In this document: piece after piece, positions 1-8,789 of the stretch | Layout: every line of letters begins with the position of its first letter | Position numbering within the stretch: the first letter of the stretch is position 1 | NCBI GenBank assembly: GCA_903837595.1 | Contig: CAILVI010000375.1 | Location: 1-64,000 of the forward strand | Direction of reading: 5' to 3' | Origin: an uncultured Thiodictyon sp. | Lineage (GTDB): Bacteria; Pseudomonadota; Gammaproteobacteria; Chromatiales; Chromatiaceae | Length of the DNA stretch: 64,000 nucleotides | Notes under the pieces: generated by a model | What the model saw: only the letters and a program-made list of their open reading frames with translations | Told to the model about the DNA's origin: nothing | Database searches by the model: none | Program-made: the position numbers and the translations under genes

Positions 1-631
1 CGGTTTGCCCTTTCACGCTCGCCAGCCCCTGCTCCTCCCGGCTCTTGAGTACCCGCCCGGCCATCTCCCGCGAGCAGCCGACCAAGCGTCCGAGCTCCTG
101 GCGGGTGACGCGGATCTGCATCCCGTCCGGGTGGGTCACGGCATCCGGTTGTTTGCACAGATCCAGCAGGGTGCTGGCGATGCGTCCGGTCACGTCGAGG
201 AAGGCCAGGTGCCCGACCTTGGAGCTGGTCTGGCGCAGGCGCTGCGACAGTTGAAAGCCGATGGCATAGAGGAATGGCTTGGCGACGTCCTTCAGTTCAG
301 TGTCGAGCAGCCGGTCCAGGCGCACATAGGAGATCTCCGCGACCTTGCACTTGACGCGGGTGCGCACGATGACGCTGCGGGTGTTCTGGGGGAAGAACAG
401 CCCCATTTCGCCGATGAACTCACCCTTATTGATATAGGCCAACATCAGTTCACGGCGGTCCTCATCCTCAATGACCGCGGCCACTGAGCCCTCGATCAGA
501 TAATAGAGGCTCTCCGCCGGCTCGCCGACACGGATAAAGTCCACATTTTTATCGTAGGCTTTGGTGTGACAGAACGACAGGAAGGGCCTTAACCAGACCG
601 GTTCTTCTGGGGGGTGGATCAGCATGGTCAT
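1..631 (-). CDS. vfr: Crp/Vfr-family cyclic-nucleotide transcriptional regulator (3' end cut by window edge)
   Basis: My translation of the reverse strand from the ATG at 631 starts MTMLIHPPEEPVWLRPFLSF and runs open for 210 codons to the window edge. The N-terminal half is a cNMP-binding beta-roll, with the phosphate-binding cassette visible as GEFIGEMGLF followed by RSVIVRTR. After a long C-helix (QLSQRLRQTSSKVGHLAFLD) comes the Crp-type helix-turn-helix with TRQELGRLVGCSREMAGRVLK. Family proteins are about 210-214 residues, so only a few residues and the stop are missing. A second ATG two codons in (625) is possible. It is divergent from an OsmC gene, as crp and yhfA are in E. coli, and near speD/coq7, as vfr is in Pseudomonas. 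Global cAMP-dependent control is the family role; the vfr name rests on similarity and context. Confidence 0.88.
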   Translation of the reverse strand, partial: MTMLIHPPEEPVWLRPFLSFCHTKAYDKNVDFIRVGEPAESLYYLIEGSVAAVIEDEDRRELMLAYINKGEFIGEMGLFFPQNTRSVIVRTRVKCKVAEISYVRLDRLLDTELKDVAKPFLYAIGFQLSQRLRQTSSKVGHLAFLDVTGRIASTLLDLCKQPDAVTHPDGMQIRVTRQELGRLVGCSREMAGRVLKSREEQGLASVKGQT

Positions 632-800
632 GGGTGTGGGCAAGGTGGCGGGTGAAGATGTAGGGCTTGATGCCGGATTCTAGGCAAGGTGGTTGGCCTT
701 GTCGAACGCCGCTTGCTCCGGTCGAACTATGGTAGCCTCCCGCGCCAAGGGTGGCGCCCTCGGTATCAGGCGTCCTGGTGTGATCGTCGCGGGGGTCTCG

Positions 801-1217
801 ATGAAGGCGCGGGTGAAGTGGATCGATGGGGTTGCCATGTTGGGTGAGTCCGGCTCCGGGCATGGTGTGGTCATGGACGGCCCGCCGGAATTGGGCGGGC
901 GTAATGTCGGGGTGCGGCCCATGGAGATGCTGTTGATCGGCATGGGCGGCTGTACCCAGTTCGATGTACTGCTGATCCTGCGCAAGGCCCGCCAAGAGGT
1001 GACGGACTGCGTCGTTGAGCTGACGGCGGACCGGGCCGCGACCGACCCCAAGGTCTTTACCCGCATCCACGCCCATTTTATCGTGACCGGCCGCGGGCTC
1101 GACCCGCGCCAGGTGGCGCGCGCGATCACACTCAGTGCCGAGAAATATTGCTCCGCGTCCATCATGCTGGGTGCGACCGCCGCGATCACCCACGACTTCG
1201 AGTGTCGCGATGCCTGA
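801..1217 (+). CDS. OsmC/YhfA-family protein
   Basis: A 138-residue protein starting MKARVKWIDGVAMLGESGSG. It carries the OsmC hallmarks: an N-terminal beta-sheet segment, VRPMEMLLIGMGGCTQFDVL with the first conserved Cys, and SAEKYCSASIMLGATA with the second. In the OsmC family these cysteines act as a thiol peroxidase pair, but the YhfA branch has no defined role. The frame is open further upstream (to 693), but the ATG at 801 gives the normal family length. It is divergent from the Crp/Vfr gene and overlaps the next gene by 8 bp, so the two are probably co-transcribed. Confidence 0.85.
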   Translation: MKARVKWIDGVAMLGESGSGHGVVMDGPPELGGRNVGVRPMEMLLIGMGGCTQFDVLLILRKARQEVTDCVVELTADRAATDPKVFTRIHAHFIVTGRGLDPRQVARAITLSAEKYCSASIMLGATAAITHDFECRDA

Positions 1218-2574
1218 CGTTGCCGAGTTCGATGCACTCACCACGGAGTTCTACGAGGTCTGGCTCCATTATCACCCGGAGCTGGCCCCGCAGGCCGGGC
1301 TCCCGGTCACCGGGCGGCTGTTGCCGGCCCAGGACGACGACGACCTGTCCGCCCTGCGAGGGTGGTTGGAGGAGCTGCTGCTGGGCCTCGACGAGGTCAA
1401 TTTTCTCGCCCTGGACGCCGATCGGCAATTGGATTGGGAATTGCTGGCCGGGGCCGCCCGGGTCGAGCATTGGGAGCTCAGTGACTGCGATTGGTATCAC
1501 CTTGACCCCCGGCGCTGTTTGCCGGGCGCTGTGCTCCAGTGGCTGACCTGGGGGCCGGCTGAGGCCCTGGACGATACCCGGGGCGACACCCTGGCGCGTC
1601 TCTTGAGTGAGGTCCCGCAACACCTGCGCCGTGCCCAGGCGCGGTTACAGATGGCGGCGGTGCGCTTGGCTGCGCCCCTGCTGCGCGTTGCCGCCGATGA
1701 GGCGCATAGCGTGCGTCGCGCCCTGCGCGAGCTCGCGCGCGGCCCCTGGTGGCACCAGTATGCCCAGGGGCACGCTGGTGTTTACGCGCAGCTTGAGGCC
1801 GCCGATGCGGCGCTGGCCGGCTATCAGCACTGTCTCACGCAGGACCTGGCCCCCCGCGCCCGGGGGGCGCTGGGCTGCGGGGGGGAGCACCTGGGTTTGC
1901 GGTTGCGCGAACTGCATTTCATCGATTGCGAACTCGACAGCGATCCGGGACGCGGTCAGGCGGCCATCAGGCGCGCGCTTGAACGCGCCGAACTGGCCTT
2001 GGCCGATCCGCCCGCCGCCCCGGAGCCGGTCGCGGCCCAGCGGCTCGCGCAAGGCTGCGGTGGTCGTCACCACTTCGCCGTGACCGACCCGGAGCGCGCG
2101 CGCCGCCTGCCGCGGCGGCTCGCCAACGACGTCTCGCTGGCGATGGGTTGGCACCTCTACCTCGGTCATCGCCTGCCTCGCCGCGCACCGGGGGACGGGG
2201 CCCGACCGGGACTGGCCGCGGAGCGCGAGCGGCTCCTGCTGGCCTGGCTCGATCTGGACCTGCATACCGGACGGATCGACGGCGATGGAGCGCTCGCGCG
2301 CCTGCGCCAACAGGGGCTCGCGGGTCCGGCGGCCGACGCGCGCCTCGTTCAGCTGGCCCGGCACCCGGGTGAGGCCCTGGCGGGTGTGCTTGGCTGGCAG
2401 TTGCTGGAGCAGGCGCGCCACTCACACGCGGCGGGGGATGGCGGCGGGTTCGCCGAGCGCGATTTCCACGACCTGGTGGTCTCCCAGGGAGCGATCCCTC
2501 TGCCCCTGGTGCTGCGCTATGGCCACGGGCCAAGCCTCTGGCAGGCCGCCTATGCCGGGGTATTGGGCCGCTGA
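1210..2574 (+). CDS. DUF885-related protein, probably without the catalytic zinc motif
   Basis: A 454-residue protein chosen from the ATG at 1210, which overlaps the OsmC stop. The N-terminus (EFYEVWLHYHPELAPQAG) and the C-terminal part (RLVQLARHPGEALAGVLGWQLLEQAR...FHDLVVSQGAIPLPLVLRY) match the pattern of DUF885 proteins, a metallopeptidase-like family whose C-terminus normally has PGQALAYKLG and an FHD element. Where those proteins carry a HEAxPGHH motif I see GCGGRHHFAVTD, and I find no HExxH anywhere. It may therefore be an inactive or altered member. No signal peptide is evident. Family assignment is moderately sure; the function is unknown. Confidence 0.6.
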   Translation: MPDVAEFDALTTEFYEVWLHYHPELAPQAGLPVTGRLLPAQDDDDLSALRGWLEELLLGLDEVNFLALDADRQLDWELLAGAARVEHWELSDCDWYHLDPRRCLPGAVLQWLTWGPAEALDDTRGDTLARLLSEVPQHLRRAQARLQMAAVRLAAPLLRVAADEAHSVRRALRELARGPWWHQYAQGHAGVYAQLEAADAALAGYQHCLTQDLAPRARGALGCGGEHLGLRLRELHFIDCELDSDPGRGQAAIRRALERAELALADPPAAPEPVAAQRLAQGCGGRHHFAVTDPERARRLPRRLANDVSLAMGWHLYLGHRLPRRAPGDGARPGLAAERERLLLAWLDLDLHTGRIDGDGALARLRQQGLAGPAADARLVQLARHPGEALAGVLGWQLLEQARHSHAAGDGGGFAERDFHDLVVSQGAIPLPLVLRYGHGPSLWQAAYAGVLGR

Positions 2575-2651
2575 GGCGGGTACCTTAGTGGTAGCGGTTG
2601 GCCGTCGGCGGCTGCTACGATGCGCGGTTGAGCCTACAGGAGTCCCCTATC

Positions 2652-3491
2652 ATGCCGATCGGCATCAAGAAGCTGAAGCTGCAGGGCTTCAATAATCTGA
2701 CCAAAACCCTGAGCTTCAACATCTATGACGTCTGCTACGCGGATTCCGAGGCCCAGCGTGAGGCCTACATCCAGTATATCGACGAGGCCTACAACGCCGA
2801 GCGCCTGACCGTCATCCTGACCGACGTGGCACAGATCATCGGCGCCAATATACTCAACGTCGCCCACCAGGATTACGACCCCCAGGGCGCCTCGGTCACC
2901 ATGCTGATCTCCGAAGAGCCCCTGGTCGCTGAGCAACTGCAAAATTTCGCCAAGCCGGGACCGCGCGCCAAGTCCGCTCCCTTCCCGGACGCCGTCGTGG
3001 CCCACCTGGACAAGAGCCACATCACGGTCCACACCTACCCGGAGAGCAACCCGGTCACCGGTATCAGCACCTTCCGGGCCGATATCGACGTGTCCACCTG
3101 CGGGCGCATCTCGCCGCTGCGTGCGCTCAATTATCTGATCCACTCCTTCGAGTCTGACGTCGTGATCATGGACTACCGGGTGCGCGGTTTTACCCGCGAC
3201 GTCACCGGGCGCAAGCACTTCATCGACCACAACATCAGTTCCATCCAGAACTACCTGTCGCGCGACACCAAGGACCGCTACCAGATGGTGGACGTGAACG
3301 TTTACCAGGAAAACCTGTTCCACACCAAGATGGTACTGAAGCAGTTCCAGCTCGACGACTATCTTTTCTGCATCCAGGAGAAGGACCTGACCCGGCCGCA
3401 GCGCCAGCGTCTCCAGAAATGCCTGCGCCGCGAGCTCTCGGAGATCTTCTACGGCTGCAATATGGTGCAGGAGCTCGAATTTATGGGCTAG
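2652..3491 (+). CDS. speD: S-adenosylmethionine decarboxylase proenzyme, long gammaproteobacterial type
   Basis: A 279-residue protein starting [20 protein letters not shown]. SpeD makes decarboxylated SAM, the aminopropyl donor for spermidine. The pro-protein cleaves itself to create a pyruvoyl group; the expected Lys-Ser junction is K121-S122 in [13 protein letters not shown], and the conserved cysteine lies in [21 protein letters not shown]. The length fits the E. coli-type enzyme rather than the short bacterial/archaeal type. The start at 2652 is preferred over an upstream one at 2598 because of an AGGAG about 10 bases before it and because the family begins here. It lies beside the Crp/Vfr and coq7 genes, as in Pseudomonas. 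Confidence 0.95.
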   Translation: MPIGIKKLKLQGFNNLTKTLSFNIYDVCYADSEAQREAYIQYIDEAYNAERLTVILTDVAQIIGANILNVAHQDYDPQGASVTMLISEEPLVAEQLQNFAKPGPRAKSAPFPDAVVAHLDKSHITVHTYPESNPVTGISTFRADIDVSTCGRISPLRALNYLIHSFESDVVIMDYRVRGFTRDVTGRKHFIDHNISSIQNYLSRDTKDRYQMVDVNVYQENLFHTKMVLKQFQLDDYLFCIQEKDLTRPQRQRLQKCLRRELSEIFYGCNMVQELEFMG

Positions 3492-3504
3492 CGGCTCGCC
3501 GCTA
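3489..3504. terminator. Short hairpin between convergent speD and coq7
   Basis: TAGCGG-CTCG-CCGCTA: a 6-bp GC-rich stem with a tetraloop. The two arms contain the stop codons of the convergent genes speD (TAG, 3489-3491) and coq7 (3502-3504). No T-run follows, so its role as a bidirectional terminator is only a guess. Confidence 0.35.
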
Positions 3505-4146
3505 CAGCCAATAGACGCTGCGCGTCATGACCCCCGAGGCCAGGCGCATGGCGGTCCGCAGCCCCCCCGGCAACTCCGTTCCACCCGCCGCCTTGGCCAC
3601 TTGGGCGTGGTGGACCTCGTCCAGTTTCATTTGCTCGAGGATCGAGCGGGTGCGCTCATCGCGTTCCGGAACCTGGTCCAGGTGGTCGGTCAGATGGTCC
3701 TCGACCTGATGTTCAGTCGCCACCACAAACCCCAGGCTCCAGCGATCCCCGGCCCACCCGGCCGCCGCGCCAATGGCAAAGGACCCGGCGTAAAAGAGCG
3801 GGTTCAGCAGGCTGCGGCGGTCCCCCAATTCCTCGATCCGGGCGGCGCACCAGGCCAGATGGTCGTTCTCCTCGCGTGCCGAGCGCTCCATGCGCTGGCG
3901 CGTCTCCGGCAGGTGTGCCGTGAGTGCCTGACCCTGGTAGAGGGCCTGGGCGCAGACCTCACCCGTGTGGTTGATGCGCATCAGGGCGGCAACGTGTCGG
4001 CGCTCTTGCTCCCCCAGCGCTACCTCGTCCAGGGCTCTTGCCGGGTAGGGGCGGTCGGTGCCCCGGGGGCGACCGAAGAGGGTACGCAGCGCCAGGTCGG
4101 CGTTCTGGATCAGCCGGTCCACCGGGGTGTAGTGGCGGTTCGTCAT
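3502..4146 (-). CDS. coq7: Coq7-family demethoxyubiquinol hydroxylase
   Basis: A 214-residue protein from the ATG at 4146 (MTNRHYTPVDRLIQNADLAL). Coq7 is a di-iron monooxygenase that performs the last ring hydroxylation of ubiquinone synthesis. All metal-ligand elements are visible: INHTGEVCAQALYQGQ, EENDHLAWCAARIEEL, the mid-protein EHQVEDHLTDHL, and DEVHHAQVAKAAGG near the C-terminus. The open frame extends 22 codons upstream, but that extension is Pro-rich and outside the family. It is convergent with speD, an arrangement shared with other Gammaproteobacteria. Confidence 0.94.
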   Translation of the reverse strand: MTNRHYTPVDRLIQNADLALRTLFGRPRGTDRPYPARALDEVALGEQERRHVAALMRINHTGEVCAQALYQGQALTAHLPETRQRMERSAREENDHLAWCAARIEELGDRRSLLNPLFYAGSFAIGAAAGWAGDRWSLGFVVATEHQVEDHLTDHLDQVPERDERTRSILEQMKLDEVHHAQVAKAAGGTELPGGLRTAMRLASGVMTRSVYWL

Positions 4147-4225
4147 GGGGGTGCCTGGGGTGTCGAGTGGTCTTGGGAGGGCGATTTTGGGCGGTGGCGA
4201 GGATTGATGCAACCGATACTGTGCA

Positions 4226-5485
4226 TCACTTGATCTGTCTTGCCAACAGTTCCACCGGGTGACAGACCTCGATGGCCAGCGCGGCCTCCCGCAGACCGGC
4301 GATCAGGTGCAGGGCGCAGCCGGGATTGGTGGTGACGATCAGGTCGGGTGACCCCGCGGTCAACCCGGCGAGCTTCTCAGCGACCAGGGCGTCGGCCAAC
4401 TCCGGTTGCTGGAGCGGATAGGTCCCGGCGCCGCCGCAACAGGTCTGATTGCCCGGGAGCGGTTGGGCGGTGAGCCCCGGGATGCGCGCGAGCAACCGGT
4501 ACACCGCCGCGTTGCCCCCCAGCAGCTGGCGTTGGGAGCAGGGCTCATGAACCAGTACCAGGCGCTCCAGTGGCCGAAATCCGAGCCCATTGAGGGTCGG
4601 TAGTCGATCGAGCCAGTCACAGAACTCTTGGGTGTCCGCGCTGCCCGGCGCCGCGCGCAGTTCGGCGACACAGGCGCTGGCCAGTCCCACCAGGGGTGGA
4701 TCACCCCGGTGCCGGGCGCAGGCCGCGCCTCGACGCTGCCCATCGGCCGGCAGGCCATTGTGTTGGTGCAGCGCGCCGCAACAGCGCGGCGCCGATGGGA
4801 CCCGCACCCGCAGGCCGAGCCGCCCGAGCAGGGTGCGGGCGGCGGCCACGGCGCGCCCCTGGGCCAGCCCCCCCATGCAGCCGACGAAGAGTTCCACGTC
4901 TGCCGATGCGTCGCTGCTGCCGGGTACCGGCGCGGCGGTCTTGGTGATCGCCCGGGCCAGCCGATGCAGTGGCCGCAGTCCCCGCAGCCCGGCGAGCCCG
5001 CAGCGTTGCGCCAGCCGGGCGACCCCCGTGCGCTCATAAAGCGCCGCCGCGCGGGCCAGTGCCCCGGTGAAGTGGGCATCGGCGAGCCGCCCCAACCAGA
5101 GCCGCCGCCAGGCCTGGCGCCAGGCGGGCGACGCGCGCAGGCGTGCCGCCTTGGCACCATCGATGAGTTGGCCATAGGCGACCAGCGAGGGACAGGCGTC
5201 CTCGCAGGCGCGGCAGCCCAGACAGCCGCCCAGGTGCCCGGCCAGGGTCGGGCTCATGGCGAGTTCACCGCTGGCCCAGCCCTGGATCAGGGCGATGCGC
5301 CCGCGCGGCGAATCGGCCTCGTTCCGCAGCTGCATGAAAGTCGGGCAGTGCGGCAGGCACAGCCCGCACTTGACGCACTGGTCGGCGAGGGTAAGGAGTT
5401 GGTCTGGGGACACGTCGATCCTGGTGGCAGAGCGGCCGGGAGTTGCGCCGGAGCGCCCCGTCTGCCGACGCGCCGGTGCGGACAT
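4226..5485 (-). CDS. glcF: Glycolate oxidase iron-sulfur subunit GlcF
   Basis: A 419-residue protein from the ATG at 5485 (MSAPARRQTGRSG). Two ferredoxin-type [4Fe-4S] motifs lie near the N-terminus: CVKCGLCLPHCP (about residue 37) and CLGCRACEDACP (about residue 88). Two cysteine-rich CCG-type segments follow, seen as RCCGALHQHNG and NQTCCGGAGTY, with HEPCSQRQLLGG between them. This is the GlcF / heterodisulfide-reductase-like plan, which passes electrons from glycolate oxidation to the quinone pool. No glcD or glcE is adjacent. The segment GCALHLIAGLREAALAIEVCHPVELL is typical of the GlcF C-terminus. The reading frame is open far upstream on this strand, but that extension covers intergenic repeats and the antisense of rplM. 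Confidence 0.88.
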   Translation of the reverse strand: MSAPARRQTGRSGATPGRSATRIDVSPDQLLTLADQCVKCGLCLPHCPTFMQLRNEADSPRGRIALIQGWASGELAMSPTLAGHLGGCLGCRACEDACPSLVAYGQLIDGAKAARLRASPAWRQAWRRLWLGRLADAHFTGALARAAALYERTGVARLAQRCGLAGLRGLRPLHRLARAITKTAAPVPGSSDASADVELFVGCMGGLAQGRAVAAARTLLGRLGLRVRVPSAPRCCGALHQHNGLPADGQRRGAACARHRGDPPLVGLASACVAELRAAPGSADTQEFCDWLDRLPTLNGLGFRPLERLVLVHEPCSQRQLLGGNAAVYRLLARIPGLTAQPLPGNQTCCGGAGTYPLQQPELADALVAEKLAGLTAGSPDLIVTTNPGCALHLIAGLREAALAIEVCHPVELLARQIK

Positions 5486-5539
5486 GGTAACCTCTCGCGG
5501 CGGGCGCCGCCCGCGCCACCTAAGCAACGGAGGATTCCG

Positions 5540-5854
5540 ATGTCCTACTACCGGCATCACGTCTTTTTCTGTACCAACCAGCGTGAGGACGGCCGGCGTT
5601 GCTGCGGCCGCAGCGGAGCCGCGGACCTGCGCGACTATCTGAAGCGCCGCACCAAAGAACTGGACCTGGCCGGTCCGGGCGGCGTGCGGATCAACACCGC
5701 CGGTTGTCTGAACCGCTGTGCCGAAGGGCCGGTGGTGGTCGTCTACCCGGAGGCGGTCTGGTATACCTACGCCAATCAGGACGATTTGGAGGAGATCCTG
5801 ACCGAACACCTGATCGCGGGTCGGGTCGTCACGCGCTTGCAGTTGCCGGGCTGA
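5540..5854 (+). CDS. Thioredoxin-like (2Fe-2S) ferredoxin
   Basis: A 104-residue protein starting MSYYRHHVFFCTNQREDGRRCC, preceded by a good GGAGG. Four cysteines are placed as in the thioredoxin-fold [2Fe-2S] ferredoxins: C11 and C21/C22 in the first part, and INTAGCLNRCAEGPVVVVYPE in the second. The C-terminus (VWYTYANQDDLEEILTEHL) is typical of the family. It is divergent from glcF with about 54 bp between starts. The partner and role are not known; cobalamin or redox functions have been suggested for some relatives, but nothing here decides this. Confidence 0.85.
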   Translation: MSYYRHHVFFCTNQREDGRRCCGRSGAADLRDYLKRRTKELDLAGPGGVRINTAGCLNRCAEGPVVVVYPEAVWYTYANQDDLEEILTEHLIAGRVVTRLQLPG

Positions 5855-5915
5855 GGGGCGTCTGGACGCGGAAATGTCCAAGCATGCGGCGCGGTTTGAG
5901 CGGGCTGAGAATAAG

Positions 5916-6020
5916 TGGACAGGATTAACAGGATTTCGCAGGATCAACAGGATTGTCGTTGGTTTGAAGCGCGACCTTGTTATCCTGTAAATCCTGAAGA
6001 ATCTTGTTAATCCTGTCCAT
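5916..6020. repeat. Intergenic inverted repeat of the GGACAGGATTAACAGGAT type, copy 1
   Basis: A roughly 105-bp imperfect palindrome. The left arm begins GGACAGGATTAACAGGATT and continues CAGGAT..CAGGATT; the right arm ends CTTGTTAATCCTGTCC. A close second copy lies at 36853-36955. It occupies the gap between the ferredoxin gene and the rplM promoter (5855-6145), where I see no gene. Confidence 0.85.
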
Positions 6021-6145
6021 TTTCCAGCGGCTGGCGCGGTTTTTGAAATTGGCTTCGTGGCCTCTGGTTCATCGGTTTCAAGGATCCCGCTCATGGTCAG
6101 CACCTTGCTGGCAACGCCGGGATGCCGCAGATCTCTTGCGAGGGG

Positions 6146-6174
6146 TTGCGTTGAGGCGCCGCCTCCCGTATAGT
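6146..6174 (+). promoter_or_regulatory. Sigma-70 promoter for rplM-rpsI
   Basis: TTGCGT (6146-6151), a 17-bp spacer, then TATAGT (6169-6174). It lies about 120 bp before rplM with no other gene between, in the right direction. Confidence 0.65.
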
Positions 6175-6233
6175 TCGCGGTCTTTCGCGCTTTAGCTCTA
6201 ACGAACTTAAAGACCCGCCGCATTCCCACCGGC

Positions 6234-6247
6234 ACCCCTTGTGGGGT
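6234..6247 (+). promoter_or_regulatory. Small hairpin in the rplM leader
   Basis: ACCCC-TTGT-GGGGT stem-loop in the predicted 5' untranslated region of rplM-rpsI. L13 operons of some bacteria are autoregulated through their leader, so this is a candidate protein-binding structure. No consensus was recognised, and the call is weak. Confidence 0.3.
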
Positions 6248-6292
6248 ATCCGGGCCGGGGCGCACGCGGACTCGGTACGGGGATAACGGATC

Positions 6293-6730
6293 ATGACGAC
6301 GACTGTGAGCACCAAACCGGCAGAGGTACGCCGTGCCTGGTTTTTGGTGGACGCCGAGAATAAGACGCTCGGCCGGCTGGCCACTGAGCTTGCGCTGCGC
6401 TTGCGCGGCAAGCACAAGCCCCAATACACCCCCCATGTGGACACGGGTGACTATATCGTCGTGGTCAACGCCGGTAAGGTTCGCGTGACCGGCAACAAAC
6501 TCGCGGATAAGATGTACTACCGCCACACCGGCTATGTAGGACACCTCAAGTCCATGAGTCTGGGCAAGCTTCTGGACCACGCCCCGGAGCGCGCCATTGA
6601 GATTGCGGTCAAGGGCATGTTGCCCCGCGGCCCCCTGGGTCGTGCCATGTTCCGCAAGTTGCGCGTCTATGGTGGGCCCGAGCACGGCCATCAGGCCCAA
6701 CAACCACAAACCCTTGAACTCGACTGCTAG
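6293..6730 (+). CDS. rplM: Ribosomal protein L13 (uL13)
   Basis: A 145-residue protein starting [20 protein letters not shown]. Family elements are [43 protein letters not shown], the [13 protein letters not shown] segment and [33 protein letters not shown] at the C-terminus. It is a 50S subunit protein, co-transcribed with rpsI 16 bp downstream. Confidence 0.97.
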   Translation: MTTTVSTKPAEVRRAWFLVDAENKTLGRLATELALRLRGKHKPQYTPHVDTGDYIVVVNAGKVRVTGNKLADKMYYRHTGYVGHLKSMSLGKLLDHAPERAIEIAVKGMLPRGPLGRAMFRKLRVYGGPEHGHQAQQPQTLELDC

Positions 6731-6746
6731 CCCAGGAACAGCATCC

Positions 6747-7136
6747 ATGTCGGAGACTCAATACGCCACCGGCCGCCGCAAGACCTCCGCCGCCCGGGTC
6801 TTCCTGACCACGGGTTCAGGCGCGATTACGGTCAACGGTCGCACCCTCGACCACTTCTTCGGCCGGGAAACCGCCCGTATGGTGGTCCGTCAGCCACTGG
6901 AGACCTGCGGCCTGTTGGGCCGGGTCGACATCATGGCCACCGTCGTCGGCGGTGGTAACAGCGGCCAGGCCGGTGCCATTCGCCACGGTATCGCCCGCGC
7001 CCTGGTCAGTTATAATGAAGAGCTACGCTCCCCGCTGCGCCGCGCCGGGTTCCTGACCCGCGACGCCCGTGAAGTGGAACGTAAGAAGGTCGGTCTGCAC
7101 AAGGCGCGCAAGCGTCCGCAGTACTCCAAGCGCTAG
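6747..7136 (+). CDS. rpsI: Ribosomal protein S9 (uS9)
   Basis: A 129-residue protein starting [20 protein letters not shown]. It carries the expected [20 protein letters not shown] segment and the basic tail [17 protein letters not shown] that reaches the ribosomal P site. The ATG at 6747 follows an AGGA in the rplM-rpsI gap. The two-gene operon order is the standard one. Confidence 0.97.
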   Translation: MSETQYATGRRKTSAARVFLTTGSGAITVNGRTLDHFFGRETARMVVRQPLETCGLLGRVDIMATVVGGGNSGQAGAIRHGIARALVSYNEELRSPLRRAGFLTRDAREVERKKVGLHKARKRPQYSKR

Positions 7137-7201
7137 CGCGCTGGAGGGCTTCTGGCGGGTGTCGCGTAGCCGCATACCCCGCCGGTCGCCGAACAGTTTA
7201 T

Positions 7202-7275
7202 TGGGGGATCGTCCAGCGGCAGGACTACGGACTCTGACTCCGTCAACCTAGGTTCGAATCCTAGTCCCCCAGCCA
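7202..7275 (+). tRNA. tRNA-Gln (anticodon CTG), CCA encoded
   Basis: Acceptor stem TGGGGGA pairs with TCCCCCA, followed by discriminator G and genomic CCA. The D arm contains CCAGCGGCAGGAC, the anticodon stem ACGGA/TCCGT holds the 7-base loop CTCTGAC, and the T arm contains GGTTCGAATCC. A leading T opposite A is usual for tRNA-Gln. Confidence 0.95.
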
Positions 7276-7280
7276 AACAA

Positions 7281-7312
7281 GAAGGGCTTAGCCGCGAGGC
7301 TAAGCCCTTTTC
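7281..7312 (+). terminator. Rho-independent terminator after tRNA-Gln
   Basis: AAGGGCTTAGC-CGCGAG-GCTAAGCCCTTTT: an 11-bp stem followed by a short T-run, six bases after the tRNA. Confidence 0.85.
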
Positions 7313-7579
7313 GTTTGGGCCCTGGGCGAATACCGGGCCGATGCACGTCCCGACGGAGCCAGACATGTCCGGTCCCGGCCGCATCGGCGGGCTTGATGCG
7401 GGCCTGCGTCCGCGTTGGATCAGAGCACCCCGTCCGGCGGCGATTGGTGCGGGCGTCACTCCCGCCGCCTTCGTCCGTCCGGCGGGACATGATATCCGTC
7501 CGAGACGGCAGGTTGCGTCGCGGCTGAAGCCGCTCCCATCGGGTCCCGGCCTGATGATCAAGGCCGCCCCACGCCGCGC

Positions 7580-8328
7580 TCATCGCCCCAGGGTGACCCG
7601 CCAACCGCCGCGGCTGGGCAGTAAAACGCCGTATCGACATAGGTCGCCGCGACGGACTTGGCCGCGGTGACGTCGCTCAGTAATCAACTGGCGCCGGTGC
7701 AGTCGCCACTCCACGCCAGGAAGGTGCTGCCGGGCTCCGCCGTCGCGTTGAGGGTGACGGGGGCGCCCGTCGCGAAGGTGCCGCCGCCGCTGACCGTACC
7801 CCACCCAGTGCCAGCCTTGTTCAGCTTTAGCGCATAAGTTGGCACGGCACAAGGCGTGGCGGCAACACTGACATTGTTGTCCGCATCGCCATCCGGGGTC
7901 CCGGCAGTGACCGCGACCTGATTGGAGAGGATGTCACAGGACGCCGGGGCAGTCACTACCAGGCTGATCGGGGCGGCGGCACCGGCGGCTAGCGCATCGC
8001 GGTAGCAGCTCACGACCCCGCCCGCCTCGATACACCCCCAACCGGTCCCGGTCGCCGAGACGAACACGCTGCCCGCGGGCAGGCGGTCTTCGACCCGCAC
8101 GTCCCGCGCCGCCGCCTGCCCCATGTTGGTCACCGTGATACCGTAGGTCAGCGGCGCACCGGATACCACCGGACTCGGGACCGGCGTCTGAGCGACCGCC
8201 AGGTCGGTCTCCATCTGCACCACGACGACCATGGTCCCGGTCGCCGTGCCGGTCGCGAGCGCCAGGATCAACCCGGCCAGCGCGGGCCAGGTGCGAAGCG
8301 TGCAGAATCCATCCATCAAGCCGCTCAT
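7580..8328 (-). pseudogene. Broken secreted DUF11-domain protein with C-terminal RGGWR tag
   Basis: From the ATG at 8328 the frame reads MSGLMDGFCTLRTWPALAGL, a signal peptide, then a DUF11-like beta-sandwich (PLTYGITVTNMGQAAARDVRVEDRLPAG). It ends in an InlB-type repeat (TYALKLNKAGTGWGTVSGGG...FLAWSGDCTGAS). There a TGA at about 7684-7686 stands where the repeat family has Cys. The same frame continues as LLSDVTAAKSVAATYVD, the normal repeat ending. A frameshift then brings in VLLPSRGGWRVTLGR before a stop at 7580. That tail matches the tail of the delta-60 protein at 11772. Nonsense mutation plus frameshift make it a pseudogene unless the assembly is wrong; the N-terminal 215 residues are open. 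Confidence 0.72.
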
Positions 8329-8419
8329 CGAACGCCCCCGCTGCTGTTGTGCATCATCAACCATCTGGCGGCGGCTGGATGCCCGTCGATGGCCCGCCAC
8401 CGTCTCTGCCGCCGCCTAA

Positions 8420-8789
8420 AGCCCGGCGCACGTGGGTCTGAATCATGAGCCTGATCCAGTCCGCTACCCTGCGTAGGTATTTCGTCGGATTTTTCGTCTG
8501 ACTCTATCCCGGTCACTTCGGTGAGGTTGTCGCGGCCAGCACGAAACAGTTCGGCCGTCCTCGCGCGTCAGACCTGTCTGGCGTGGCGGCCGTCATTCGT
8601 GCGAGGGCCTTGGTCGTCATTCCGGCCGTCGCGCCGCACGGCAACCCGTCCGGGCGGGAGTTGCTCCTCGCGCTGACGGCCTTCATGTTGAACAGCCTTC
8701 CCGCAACAGCCGAAAACAGTCTGAGTTTGCCATAATGAGAATTGCTGATTTTCGCGTTACCCAGCAGCGCCTTTAGTATACTATGAAAG
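8420..8789. other. Intergenic stretch without a recognisable gene
   Basis: Upstream of the broken DUF11 gene on one side and a transposase scrap on the other. I see no credible coding frame; it probably holds the promoter of the leftward gene and remnants of decayed DNA. Confidence 0.5.

Noticed and set aside
4226..6748. An 840-codon open frame on the minus strand
   Set aside because: Only the last 419 codons are glcF. The rest crosses the antisense of the ferredoxin gene, intergenic repeats and the antisense of rplM, so it is an open frame by chance in GC-rich DNA.
7684..7686. TGA as a selenocysteine codon in the DUF11 gene
   Set aside because: A Cys is expected there, but no SECIS-like hairpin was seen, the family is not a redox enzyme and a frameshift follows closely. 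Decay is simpler.
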